DNA from: Polytrichum commune
Taxonomy: Eukaryota > Streptophyta > Polytrichopsida > Polytrichales > Polytrichaceae
Length of the DNA: 64,000 bases
Direction of reading: 5' to 3'
Assembly (NCBI GenBank): GCA_950295325.1
Contig: OX485805.1
Coordinates: 42,120,758 to 42,184,757, forward strand
In this document: in pieces, positions 20,004-31,784 of the stretch
Numbering within the stretch: position 1 is the first letter of the stretch
Layout: the number at the start of each line of letters is the position of its first letter
The notes under the pieces: model-generated
What the model was told of the DNA's origin: nothing
What the model saw: only the letters and a program-made list of their open reading frames with translations
Database searches by the model: none
Translations under genes and position numbers: made by a program

Positions 20004-23000
20004 GATTGAATGTAAGTATGTCATGAGAAAGTATGAATCTGACAAGTGCTCATGAGCCGTTTGTTAGACATAAGATGAGGTGAGAGTTGTTGAGGTAATG
20101 GAGAGATTGATCATATGGCTTCACCTAGTTTCTCACTTTGCCTTATCAACAAGCAAGATTCTTGATACAGAATTGTTGGAGAAACATGTGAAATAGTAGA
20201 CTCATAGTGATACTTGGTGTTGTGAAGATATGATGTTAAAATTCGGTTATGTTGTTACGAATGTTCAAATAAGTTGAGGATGTGTTTTGCCCTGGATTTG
20301 CATTGATGTTTTACTCAGTTGAACATTCCTTGAAATTTCTTCTATACTTGATTCTTGAATCAACGACAATATTCGGCTTAGTGAAGTTTACCAACTCAAG
20401 CGAGGCTAATGTACTCCGGGATTTCATTGGTAGCTTGCTGAATGTGAGTGGGAAGTCAAAATGTGCAGGATAATTTAGAATCAAGAGAGGAAATGCTAGT
20501 GTGAAGATGTATTGGAGCTTAATCAGGTTGTAACTGAATGGTATTTCCTGGCGAAGTCATAGCAAATTGACAAAACTCGTACTGTAAATACTGTACATGA
20601 TCAAGATAAAACAGGCACATAGTGTAATGCGTAGCTATAACAAGATTATTACCAGTAACCAAACAATAGTTTAACCCCTAGAATGGGAAATAGTATGTAA
20701 CAAGACATTTACTGCTCTACATACAATGTATTCACTGATTTGGCCTGTTCACATGGCCCCTGTGCAATAAAATCATTACTCAACAACCATTAGTAAGCTA
20801 AATTGTAGTTAATTTCATCAAGTTTGTAATCTCAATATGTTTTACTCCGTACCACTTTCGTGATATTTATCAACTTGAGCTTGATTGATGTGTGCAATTG
20901 CCACCTGTGTGCCCGTTGGAGATGGGTGGGTAAACTAGTAGGTCAATATGGAGATTGGCATATGTCGCTTGCTTGGCTGCCACATTTTGCATGCTTAGGC
21001 AAGCCACACGCATTCAGAAAATATAAGCTTATAGGAATACAAACCAAATGTCCTAAGATATGCTTGAAAAGAACATATCTTTTCCATATATCCACTATCG
21101 AAACTTGATTCATAACCACTACACTAACTATTGTATGTAGTGTCACTTACTATTCGGGGTTACACAATGCTATATGTTTTTAATATTGATGAAATTAACT
21201 AGGATTTACATTACATTATTCGGTGATTCCATTCTAATAAGATTTGGTGACAAGTGTTTCACCCGATTTTATGAGGCTAAATCTCATATAGCAATGTTGG
21301 TTAGAGAATAACCATGGTATAGTTCTAGAATAGTATTTTGACTTTCTTCCTGGCCCCACCTACCCTCCATACTCAATTGGATGATGTTACGTAAATGTGT
21401 TTGAATTTATGCTTAAACTTTGCACAATTTTAACTGTCAAATATGATGTATACTAGATCACAAACTAAACAAATATGGTGGTTGGTGAACATGAAATACA
21501 AACATTCATAGTTGTAGTTGTTGTCATGTTGTTCCTGTTGTTACCCTTTGATGTTTTTGTCCTCACAAGTGCACATCCCCCTATTATTTTTGGAAAAGTT
21601 GTTTGTCCAAATATACTTAAATATCGGTTGGAATTTTGCCAAGTAAAGATGGTAATGTTGTATAATGTCCAAACAACCAATTTAACATTTTGTTGGGAAG
21701 AAAACGAGATCTACAATGAATAATTATAGCATTGCATAATTCCAAATAGTAACCGAAACTAAATACAATATTGTGTGTAGGGTCCATTTCCCATACCGGA
21801 ACAATATAGCGAGGGGGAATGAAACAAGGGATTAACTTCATGGCAAAAGGGAAGCAAACCACGGTCACATGACTCAAGTTTACCTATGTGGCCAATTACT
21901 CTATCCCACCTATCATTGCATCCTTTTTGGGCCACCACTTTCATAATTAACCATGTTGGATCCAAACAAATTTCATTCTACTTGTAATCTAATGCAACAT
22001 AAGTGATCATTTACTATTTTTGATTTTGGACCTTGAGGGTCATTGGCTAGATGCCCCACCCCTTTGAGTTGGGCCCCTCTCTTGTAAAGCACTTCTAGAT
22101 TTTTTTCCCTTTGTTATTGTGTGACCACTAATAACTGAAGAAGCAACTATTTGCACATAATAGCTAAATGTGCAAATATTTGACATGAGGGCTTTATGCT
22201 AGGATGAAATGCCCTCCCTGCCAAAAATGTGGACCTACCACCCGGCATAATACCCTCTGTACAATTTTTACAAAAATATATGGTTTCATTACGTAGTGTA
22301 CTGCCCTTCAAGTCGTATATTCCAATATTTTTGGACACTACCCTTAGGCTCCCACCCTTGGGCAATGCTTTCAAATTCTGGAAGACATTCCTCTCAAGGC
22401 ATTCCCCTATACATAAAAACACGACCCCCATATGTTTGTGTGTTATTCATCTGAAGCATGTACCTCTAATTTGGGATCTTTGATGCTACATTGAATAATC
22501 ATGTTAGTGTGGGTGAAAATTAGGCTCAAAGTTATTAATATGGGCCACCCTAATTTTCTAAATCAAGGTGGAAATAACTTGGGCCAAGATCTTGGGTCTT
22601 TCCTTCAGTCATCATGATTTTTTATTACCAACACATTGAATTTAAGTTTTAGGGCAAGAGTAGCATAAATAAGAGAACCATCCATATCAATTTTCTCTTT
22701 AAAAACATATTAATGTGGCCCAAGATAATTTTCCTACTAGGTATTTAGTGTGGGTTGAAATATAACGTAATCCAAATTAATTTCATCATGAAATTCATGT
22801 GCACTTTAATTTTTTTATTGTAACCCATAGTAATATGATTATTTCAAGTGTAGTGTTGGGATCAATTTATAAAGAAAAACTATATATATACACACACACA
22901 CACATAAAATTGCTTGCATTTTCACCTCGCATAATAGGGCTAGGGACCCAACTCAAAAAGGTGGGCGTCTCACCCCAACTGATTATTGACTGTTGATTTG

Positions 23001-23523
23001 AAACAATGAACGGGAAGAACCACCTGTTAGTTACAAATGAAGCGGTTGAGTTTGAAAATAATTGGCTGAAGTTCAAGACTCTAGGAAAATTATTCATCTT
23101 TCTAGAGAAATCTATGGAATATACCTCAAATTAGTAAAGAAACCCGAAAGATCACAACGTGTAACTGGTTGAAGATGAAAACAACAGGATCTTGACCGAT
23201 TAATACATTGGTCTTCCCAATTCGTGCGTGGTAGTATTCGGAGTTACATAGTGCTATAACTATTTAGTGAGAATGTAATAGTTCTATAATATTTGAACAA
23301 CCTATTGAACTTTCATTAGTAAAATTTGAACTCTTGAGTACAACGTTATCACATTGTAACTCCGAATAGTAAAATGCATGAATTAAGATATTCCTTGTGT
23401 GTACTATTAACTTTGGTTCCATTAAATTTCACGAATCTTGCACTCGTCCCGGGGTAAGCTAGGTGCTTGGTTGTGGGGAGGGTGAACCAACCCACACATT
23501 GGTTCCTTGTTGAATGACTATAA
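20004..23523. other. 3' flank of reductase copy 2; no gene
   Basis: Matches unit 1 (4799-5722, then 7733-8620) and unit 3 (46039-48400). Short open frames (for example 20860-21108 and 22147-22431) have no family resemblance. The stretch ends at the gypsy insertion boundary at 23523/23524. Confidence 0.5.
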
Positions 23524-23857
23524 TGTCACGGTATGCAGCGTTGGTGACCACACCTTATCTGTGGGGTTTCATCCATTTGGATTTGGATGGATGAATCCTA
23601 AAAATTAGAGAGAGGCTCTTAAATGAGGAGCCTCTTCCTTGACTTGGCATTCTTGCCAAGTCAAGCCTTGTGAGTGAGTGTGAAGAGAGCTTGTGTGAGG
23701 TGAAGATTGCATGTTTTTGCAATAAAATCTTGAGTTCTTCTTCCCTTAATTGCACTCTTGGATTCTCCCGTGGTGGAGTAAGATATAACTTGATTCATTG
23801 TTTGCATTTGAAGAGAGAATTAGAGCTCTTACAAGGGTTTGACTCTCTTCGTTCTCA
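23524..23857 (+). repeat. LTR-like terminal repeat, left copy
   Basis: Begins TGTCACGGTATG and matches 36577-36914 with scattered differences. It contains an AATAAA signal in GCAATAAAATCTTGAG. The match ends at about TTCTCA (23857). The following CTTGGCAAGAATC starts with a TGG, as a primer-binding site should, but I cannot assign a tRNA. This left copy lacks the roughly 105-bp segment present on both sides of the right copy. Confidence 0.75.
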
Positions 23858-24558
23858 CTTGGCAAGAATCTTGCATTTTTTCTTCCTCACTTCTTCATTC
23901 TTAAGATATAACATGCAAGGGAGGGTGTGAGGACAAAGAGTGACAAAGTTGCGGAGTGTCGGAGCAAAGAATACCACGGATTTGCGGAGCAAGAAGAAAA
24001 ATATTTTCTTGTGAATGGCACATCAAGGTGAATTGCGGTGATCAATTGTTGAATTTTTCACAAAATTTCTTATCATTTGGTCGCTTGCAAGCTTGAATTC
24101 ACGCCATTAAGCTATGAAAAAATAATTCTTGTGTTTTATTTGACGGAAAAAAAATTGATCAAGAAGAGAATAAAATAAAATAAAATCAAGGAGGTGCGGG
24201 AGAGCCGACTCCAAGAGCTGAAGCCCCTGGTCGGCTCTGCCCGCAGAGGCAGCAGTTGGCCACAGTTGGCAGCTAGCTATGTTGCATGGCCTGGGTTCAG
24301 CCACCTAGCCCTCCCCCCTAACCCCTAACCCCTATCCCGTAACCCTTACCCCCCCCAGCCAATCTACCCCAACACTCCCTCAGTCTACACCTACCTTCCC
24401 AAGTTTTCTCCCCTATGGCAACAACAACTGCAGAGAGAAGGCCATTCTTATTTTTTAATTTTTTAATTTATTTTATTTACCAAATATTTTAACGGGTAAC
24501 AAAAAAAATTAAAAACATCTTTAATAAGATATATTGGAGGAGATATTCATGACAAATT

Positions 24559-24975
24559 TTGGCGAAAGTATTTGCCAAGGATAAGTTCATAAAGAACGGA
24601 AGTTGGGGCTCGAAGACAATTCGATACCGGGGTTCACAAACTCCTTATGAGATATTAAGGTGGTTGGGTTTTGGAAGATGTGAGTATTGTAAGGAGAGTT
24701 CGTGGGAGCATTTGGGAACACGCGGAGGGCGTGGAAAAAGCGGTGAACTTTTGGTTGGCTCATTCTTCCTTCACATAGAATTGGGAGATATACTTGGCAT
24801 AGAGGGTGTTTTGCTTTTCTTTTGGTTATACGAAAAAATAAGGGGAAGGAACTTAAGCAACCACATACTTAAATTCTTAGGAGGTAGTTGGCGAGCATTG
24901 GGATTCATTTATGAAAATACACGCATGGGATTGCCATTGAAATTGTTTGGCACATGGAATTGTCATTCAACCTAA
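24559..24975 (+). other. unassigned open frame in the gypsy leader/gag region
   Basis: A 138-codon open frame between the left terminal repeat and the gag zinc knuckles. I see no motif in it. It may be part of a degenerate gag, or chance. Confidence 0.2.
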
Positions 24976-25872
24976 CAACATAATTGTTAAAGTCGAATTA
25001 TGTTTAGCAACACAAAATCCAAAGATTTATGTGAGAAAGGAGTTTTTTTGTGGTTGTGGGGAGATGAAATATATGCTTATGTATAATTTTTCTTTTCATA
25101 GCAACAAAATTTCTCACGTTTGATCACCAACTGTAGGCAACTGTAGGCCAGTTGTGCACGGTTAATTCCAAAAATTTTCTTAATTGTTGTTTTAGGAAGA
25201 GGATCCAATACTGTAATGATATTGTTTTTCATACTTTGTTGTGGTACCCTCCCCCATGACATGTTATGTTGCTAGAAATTACCTGCATTGCTTCATTTTG
25301 TGTTACACTAGTTTGAAATACGGGACCCTTATGTGTGCACTATGTGGGCAATATTTGTATTTTCTAATGATGAGGTTGGTTAAATGACCAAAACACCATA
25401 AGGTTGGAGATGGTTATATGTGCATATTGTCTTTCACATTTTTTTCCTTTTACGTTGATACCAAATTAGTGTAGGTTGTTGGCTCCAGTGACCAGATTTA
25501 TTATAGGTTTATGGTTACGACTTGGAGCCTACATTATTATTCACCGTCATTATGAGCATCGGAAGATCGATCCTCTGACCTCTCAGATGTTGTATCAATG
25601 GTAGCACCCGACGAGGCTTTCAACCTAGTTCGGCGTAGAAAATTGCTATTCGGTCTCATGTTCTTTGGGTAAGAAGCTTTGATGTGAGACGTGAGAATGC
25701 ATCCGGGACCGATTTTTTGATTAAGTATGGATCATTTCTTTGTAAGATTAGAAAATTTGGTTGAGAACGTGGATAAATGAGAAGCATCAACGCAATATCG
25801 GTTTTAATAACTGGTATGCGTTTGAGCTTTTGCCCCAACATTTGGAACACAAGCGCTCTAGGCTTATGAACA

Positions 25873-26280
25873 ATGAAGGGATGTTTATTGGGATTCACCA
25901 TTGTGGAACACTATGAAGATCGTGCCCTGTATCGGGACAATGCCATTGATTTGGTGTCTTCGCTAGTGGATTCTAATAAATCCCGGAAGACTCCGGTCGC
26001 GGCTGTAGGATTAGCAGAGACGGAGGTGAATAAGATCTTGTATTGTTGGTCTTGTGGGGCGTCGAGCCATGCTAAGAAAGATTGTCATTCTAAGCAAAGG
26101 AAGGCCCACACCCTAAGCGGTCCAAAGCGAAAACCAATTCTCTTGCTGAAGATTCAACGAAGGAAGCTGGTAAATTTTTTTTGAAGTAGTTTAAGTGTTT
26201 CCACTGTGGGCGGAACAATCACGCTATGAAAAAATGCTTCGCTTTCCACCCAGATAAACGCTCTTCTTCCTAACAGGAAA
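25873..26280 (+). pseudogene. gag nucleocapsid with two CCHC zinc knuckles
   Basis: Two retroviral-type zinc knuckles (C-X2-C-X4-H-X4-C) lie here. The first, CWSCGASSHAKKDC, falls within the open frame 25873-26184. The second, CFHCGRNNHAMKKC at 26196-26237, is in a different frame, after stops at 26185-26192. Two knuckles are normal for gag nucleocapsid, which packages the element RNA. Upstream frames (about 25600-25870) read like fragmented gag matrix/capsid. The gene is broken by at least one frameshift. Confidence 0.75.
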
Positions 26281-26285
26281 ATACG

Positions 26286-26765
26286 TTGGAGGCAAAAATT
26301 GGCACATTGGAGGAGAGTTTGAAAATTATGGCATTATTTGGCCAAATCTTGGAATCACCTGATGCATTCGGAACTAAGGGTAGCTCTTCCACTCCGGATT
26401 ATTATATGTTTGGAGCTTGGGGGAAAATGAATAGTTTGGCAGTTGTAACACGTGCTCAATCCGTGCTACGAGCCACACCTTTAATCACAACAAAGTTTGT
26501 GGAGAGCTTACGAGCTCATGGAAATGACCTCGCAGATCAGATTGGTCAGACACGACTACTAATGTCTTTTGGATTGGTAGATGTTATCCAATCTATCAAT
26601 GGTCGTAATTCAAGCATGGAGAATCCGAATCTGGCGACTGACATGGTGCACACGTTGGCATCCAAGGTATTGCACATATCTTTGTTCACAGTGATGGAGT
26701 GGTCATCACCCGGCATCCAACCGGCTAAGGTTTTCCACCTAGTAGGTAAGATTTTGGAAGAATAA
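26286..26765 (+). pseudogene. unassigned gypsy polyprotein segment upstream of the methyltransferase
   Basis: A 159-residue open frame that continues, past a TAA at 26763-26765 and across the hAT insertion, into 31262-31661 in the same reading frame once the hAT and one 8-bp repeat are discounted. It lies where a protease would be expected, but I see no clear D(T/S)G protease motif. The downstream part (31262-31661) is also unassigned and may be the N-terminal extension of the methyltransferase. Confidence 0.45.
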
Positions 26766-27452
26766 ACATCCTTGTTTTCTCTGGTTGTGGCCAGGGTTGT
26801 CTATCCCGCCGTTATGACGGTGTCGTGCCGTCATGACGTGTCGTGTCGTGACGGACCCCTCCGTCACGACACAATAGGGTCCACGTAGGGTCAACATAGG
26901 GGGAACGGAGTAGGGTGGGTAAAATACTTACCTTCTTGCCAAGGTGGCGTCCTATGTGGCAGAAAACGCCAACGTGGACGTGGATATGCCTAGCGCCAGG
27001 TAAACCATTTTGCCATTCTGTTTATCATTTTGTTAAAATCAAAGTAGTAAAAAACGACTAAGGAGGGTGTGGGGCGGACGGGGGGGGGAACGGGGGCGGG
27101 AACGGGGAACATAGCCCCATTCATGACCCATAGACTTATCCAAAAGAAACAAAGGAACAATTGTGAAGCAACACAAATGATGGCGAGAAATGTTCATGTA
27201 TATATTGAGAGTCGGCAGAATTAGGTCATTGTCATGAATAGGTGTCTCTACCTTAGTACAAATCGACGCAACGAGCTGAAACGATTGTTGAAGGATGTAT
27301 TTGAAGAAGATTATGTAGTGGTTTTACACATTCATGCAATTCGGTAATATCATGACCTACTCCCTACAATGCATGCTGGCGCTATTGGAATATTCAAAGA
27401 TGAAGAGCAGCATTGGTATGAGATCATAGGTTTTTTTTAATTATATTTTTAT

Positions 27453-28302
27453 TTGAACTTGCTTGAAGATGTTTTACAAGAGTTGAATAAATTGAATATG
27501 AAATTTAAATATGATATGGTTGATATCACAACTATTAATGCAATCATCAATTTCACTATTTCAATTTATCACGTCAATTTAAAATCTAGGAATGGACCTA
27601 TGTTGGGTCGTACAAGCAAGAATTTGAAAAAATTCTTGAGGAAATTTGCAAGAAATCTTCAGTTGAGTTATGAAAACAATACAAGATATTGTGTTGTTCA
27701 TGCATTGGCAACTGATGGGCATAACATTAAGTAGCAAGCCCGCATTGACCTTCTCAAAAGAGCATCAAACCGGCACGTGCTTAAACTATTTGGATAATTA
27801 CTTTCAATGTATAAAATTAATATGTCGGTTTGTAGGACAAAACTAATGCCAAATGGTGGTAAAGGTTCTAATTTAGACTAAATTACGATCTAAACAAATC
27901 TTAATAGCTATATAGCAACGGAAAACTTGGTGAGGTAAAAAAGGTAGTTGCACACTTTGAAAAGTCTCCCGACACCCGCATTGGAAACATCTTTGATGTC
28001 TTTTTGAAGTTCTATATTTTATTAATTATCCATTCATTCACTCTTGCTTTGCAAGCTTTTCCCTTCTTGTTGAGGTAAAGTTGCAGGTACTCAAAGGGTA
28101 CCCTCCTAGCCTTGCTACTTGATGTTATGGGCCCAATGAACTACAACCATTCATATTATTGGATGCATCTTGTGTGCAAAAAGTTGTCCATACTTTGAAT
28201 GATCGTTTCCCATACCTCCCAATATTCAATGCAACCAAATTTTTTAACCCTCGTAAATATCCAAGCGATGATAGTGATCGAAACACAAATACCGAATTGT
28301 AG
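27453..28302 (+). pseudogene. probable hAT transposase fragment, split by a MITE
   Basis: The open frame 27453-27734 ends in RYCVVHALATDG, where the MITE at 27720-28129 has inserted. The same frame resumes after the MITE with PNELQPFILLDASCVQKV and runs to a stop at about 28302. Position inside a hAT element makes a transposase the simplest reading. I cannot place it against a named hAT domain, and the C-terminal dimerisation motif is not visible. Confidence 0.4.
27720..28129. mobile_element. MITE with CATAACATTAAGTAGCAAG termini, copy 1
   Basis: A 410-bp element whose ends are inverted repeats: CATAACATTAAGTAGCAAG at the left and CTTGCTACTTGATGTTATG at the right, with one mismatch. A second copy lies at 49856-50288. 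Flanking bases are GGG at the left and GG at the right, compatible with a 2-bp duplication. The family cannot be assigned to a superfamily from this. Confidence 0.85.
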
Positions 28303-28465
28303 CTCAAAAGAATATTGTTGGAGTTTCAATACACTGAAGAAGAAAGTGACATGTGTAAAGGAGAACTATTAGAATTTATGGAAACATTTGTACATGATTG
28401 TGAGAACAAAACAATGACACATATGTGGTAGCAATTTAGAATGGTTTAGGGGTTTAGGGTTTAGC

Positions 28466-29350
28466 GTTTATGAACCACAAAGGTTGAAGCACAAATTTAT
28501 GATTTGTTGAATGAGAGTGGCCTTCGCATGCGGGACATGGGTTATAAAACCATATAAACCATTAAGGTTGAAACACAAATTTGTGATTTGTTGAATGAGA
28601 GTGGCCTTCGGATGCGTATGGATTGTAAAACCATATGAACCACTAAGGTTGAAGCATAAATATGTGATTTGTTGAATGAGAGTGGCATTTGGATGCGTGA
28701 CATGGGTTGTGAAATCATATGAACCACTAAGGTTGAAGCACAAATATGTGATTTGTTAAATGAGAGTGGCATTCGGATGCATGACATGGGTTGTGAAATC
28801 ATATGAACCATTAAAGTTGAAGCACAAATATGTGATTTGTTGAATAAGAGTGGCATTCGGATGCGTGACATGGGTTGTGAAATCATATGAACCACTAAGG
28901 TTGAAGCACAAATTTGTGATTTGTTGAATAAGAGTGGCCTTCGGATGCGTGACATGGGTTGTGAAACCATATGAACCACTAAGGTTGAAGCACAAATTTG
29001 TGATTTATTAAATGAGAGTGGCCTTGGGATGCGTGACATGGGTAGTGAAACTATATGAACTACTAAGGTTGAAGCACAAATTTGTGATTTGTTGAATGAG
29101 AGTGGCCTTCGGATGCGTGACATGGGTTGTAAAATCATATGAATCACTAAGGTTGAAGCATAAATTTGTGATTTGTTGAATAAGAGTGGCCTTCGGATGC
29201 GTGACATGAGTTGTGAGACCATATGAACCACTAAGGTTGAACCACAAATTTGTGATTTGTTGAATAAGAGTGGCCTTCGGATGCGTGACATGGGTTGTGA
29301 AACTATATGAACCACTAAGGTTGAACCACAAATTTGTGATTTGTTGAATG
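28466..29350. repeat. 84-bp minisatellite, about 10-11 units
   Basis: Tandem units of 84 bp (a few of 82) starting near 28473, 28555, 28637, 28720, 28804, 28888, 28972, 29056, 29140, 29224 and 29308. Each carries the core CACTAAGGTTGAAGCACAAA. Because 84 is a multiple of three, all frames stay open or closed together, which produces a long spurious open frame on the minus strand. On the + strand every unit reads a 25-27-codon segment that ends in TGA. Confidence 0.93.
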
Positions 29351-29617
29351 AATGGATAACTAATCAAATATAGAAGCTTCAAAGAGGTATCAAAGAGGTT
29401 TCCAATGCGGGTGTAGGGGACTTTTTCAAAAAAACAACTAACTTTTTGACTTCACCAACTTTTTATTTATTTCTATTGTATTATTTTTATCTTACCAATG
29501 AGAATTGGATCCTGTACATCTTGGATTACATCAATTATTATATATTTCATGAAGTCCTTTGAGCTTAGTATATAAGTAGAGCCTTTAGACTCACACATAT
29601 AACGAAGGTAGACTATC

Positions 29618-30181
29618 ATGGATAGGATGGGAGAGAAGAGAGACATGTTTGAGGGTCTAGGATGTGATGAGGAGATAGAGAATTTAGGAGAACCCCATAT
29701 TCCATTCAATCCATCACCCGAGCGTGAGAGATATGAGAGAAGTGCTAGAGATCGATTTCGTGATGACTATGTCATGACCCCCTTCTCAAAATGTACACAA
29801 GCATGGAAGTTGAGGGTGGAGGAAGACCAAAGACGATATGCGGTCAAATTCGAGATCGATGTGGTGGAGAAGAACCTAACAAAAAACGTGGGTGGAGATC
29901 CAAATGATGTGGTTAATTTGAGCGCAGATATTTTACGAAAGCCTGGGAATGTGGATGTGAATGACAATTCAATCGACATCAAAGAAGTTAAGGTAGCGGG
30001 AGAATCTTCAAGGACTTTGCATTTTTGTAAGAAGAGGAGAGAATTATCGCCTCATCGGCTACCGTTGAAAGAACGGATGAAAGACCGAACAATTAGCTAT
30101 GTTGATTTACTTAGGCCGGATCCTTTTCCGCCAAGATTGGACCCTCGACGGAAGCCACAAGCATCTACGAGGTTGTCATGA
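29618..30181 (+). pseudogene. unidentified open frame within the hAT element
   Basis: A 187-residue acidic/basic, charge-rich open frame (for example SPERERYERSARDRFRDD near residues 32-47) downstream of the minisatellite. It has no catalytic motif I recognise. It may be an exon of a hAT-encoded accessory or transposase protein. It is too ambiguous for a function. Confidence 0.35.
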
Positions 30182-31784
30182 CGGAGGGTAAGTTAACGGA
30201 ATGAAGTGGAATATTAGATTGTGTATGGTTTGTTCATGTATGTGATTTATAAAGGGCATTTGTTCTGTCGTCCGAATAATAAAGTTATTACTTGTACAAT
30301 ATGTTGTACCACTTTTAGGATTTTTTATTTTTATTTAAAAATTTAAACAACCGTTTATTATTGCATACTTCTATGCATGTTCATCGTTGTCTTACAAAAT
30401 TTAAAATTTTAATGTTATATATAGAGTAGCAAATATGTGTATTTTAGTGTATTTGTCCTTATGACAAATTATTATATAGATAAAAAATCTCCATAACGAT
30501 AATAATTTGTTGGTCATCATACTACATTGGTTACTTTGTTGCTTGAGGGATCCCTAATTAGTTTTGTGTGGATAAGTAAACCGGTTATGGTATTTAATGT
30601 CACATATATTATTTGCAAAGGGCCTAAGTTAGATGCCTAGAGGACTCAAAGTGCCAATATGACATTATTTATGAACATTAGTAACTTCATAAAATGAAAA
30701 AGTATTTACATTATAACATTTAGCATTGCACATTGGAATACTTCAGATGGTAGCTTGCGTTTTAGTATCAAGGATACAATTGAACATACTAATGAAAAGT
30801 GTCATATGCTTCCATTTTAGTGTGCAAGTGATAGATATTCTTAATTCATTTGAATACATGGATGGCTATTACAATGTATTTTGGTGGATGGATGAATTCG
30901 GAAGGCAAGGCGTTAGTTAGTTAGGGAGAAAAAAAGGCAGACGGGGCGGATGGGGCGGGAACGCGGGGGAACGCGAGCGCGGACGGGGGGGAATGGGGGC
31001 GGACAGGGGTTGGATCGGGGGCTAATAATTTTTTTCCCCACTTTACCTCTACTTTGCTGACATGTCATCACACGTGGACATCTTACATCCTACGTGTCCG
31101 AAATGGGGTAATGTAATTACACACAAAATTCGGTAAAATTCAAATCCGTCAGGATAAAGACAACATCCGACATAATGTCGTGACAGATACGTGTCGTGAC
31201 GGCACGACATTATGCCGAGATTAGCCTCCGTCACGACACAATAGACAACCCTGGTTGTGGCTCAAACCACCGCTGACTTTCCTGCCATTGAGGAAGCGGC
31301 CAAATGGCGAGCGAGGTTTACAACGGAGGCCATTGCTTCTTCTGACGTATACACCTCATATGACAGGGGGTCGACCACATTTTATGACTCACCAAAATCC
31401 GCGGGAGTAACTTATTGGATCCGACCAAATTGGTCGGCTAGGGACGGTCGCAAGGACCTTATTCATGTGGCATTCGCGGCGGCTACAACCATAGTCCCGT
31501 TATACATGGTTTCTGAATGTAATGCTATTGTGGATACATTGCCCTATGGTTCCGCATTATTAGAGGAGTTATTGGCATTCATGAGGAATTTTAGGAATCA
31601 ACGGGATATGGCATCTAAGGGTGCATTGGTGCGCTATCCCAAGGATCCTCTTCCTCCCTAGCGCAATTCCACCGAGTTATTCCAGAGGTGTAAGGACATT
31701 GTCCTCTCTCTCGGTTTTACAACACCATTCATACATGATATCCCATTGGCGTTGGCACATCCCATCTCATGACGCCCACCAAAG

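Larger units (their letters stand above)
26792..31253. mobile_element. hAT transposon, 4.46 kb, inside the gypsy element
   Basis: Terminal inverted repeats CAGGGTTGTCTAT at 26792 and ATAGACAACCCTG ending at 31253, flanked by a perfect 8-bp duplication GTTGTGGC (26784-26791 and 31254-31261). An 8-bp duplication with a CAGGG terminus is diagnostic of hAT elements. Subterminal DNA on both sides repeats GTCGTGACGG/CCGTCACGAC motifs, as hAT transposases often bind. G-rich tracts lie near each end (about 27075-27110 and 30935-31010). The interior has transposase-like fragments, a MITE and a minisatellite. No intact transposase is seen, so it is defective. Confidence 0.93.

Noticed and set aside
28542-29315. 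A 257-codon open frame on the minus strand
   Set aside because: It is an artefact of the 84-bp repeat, whose unit is a multiple of three; the encoded product is only the repeat.
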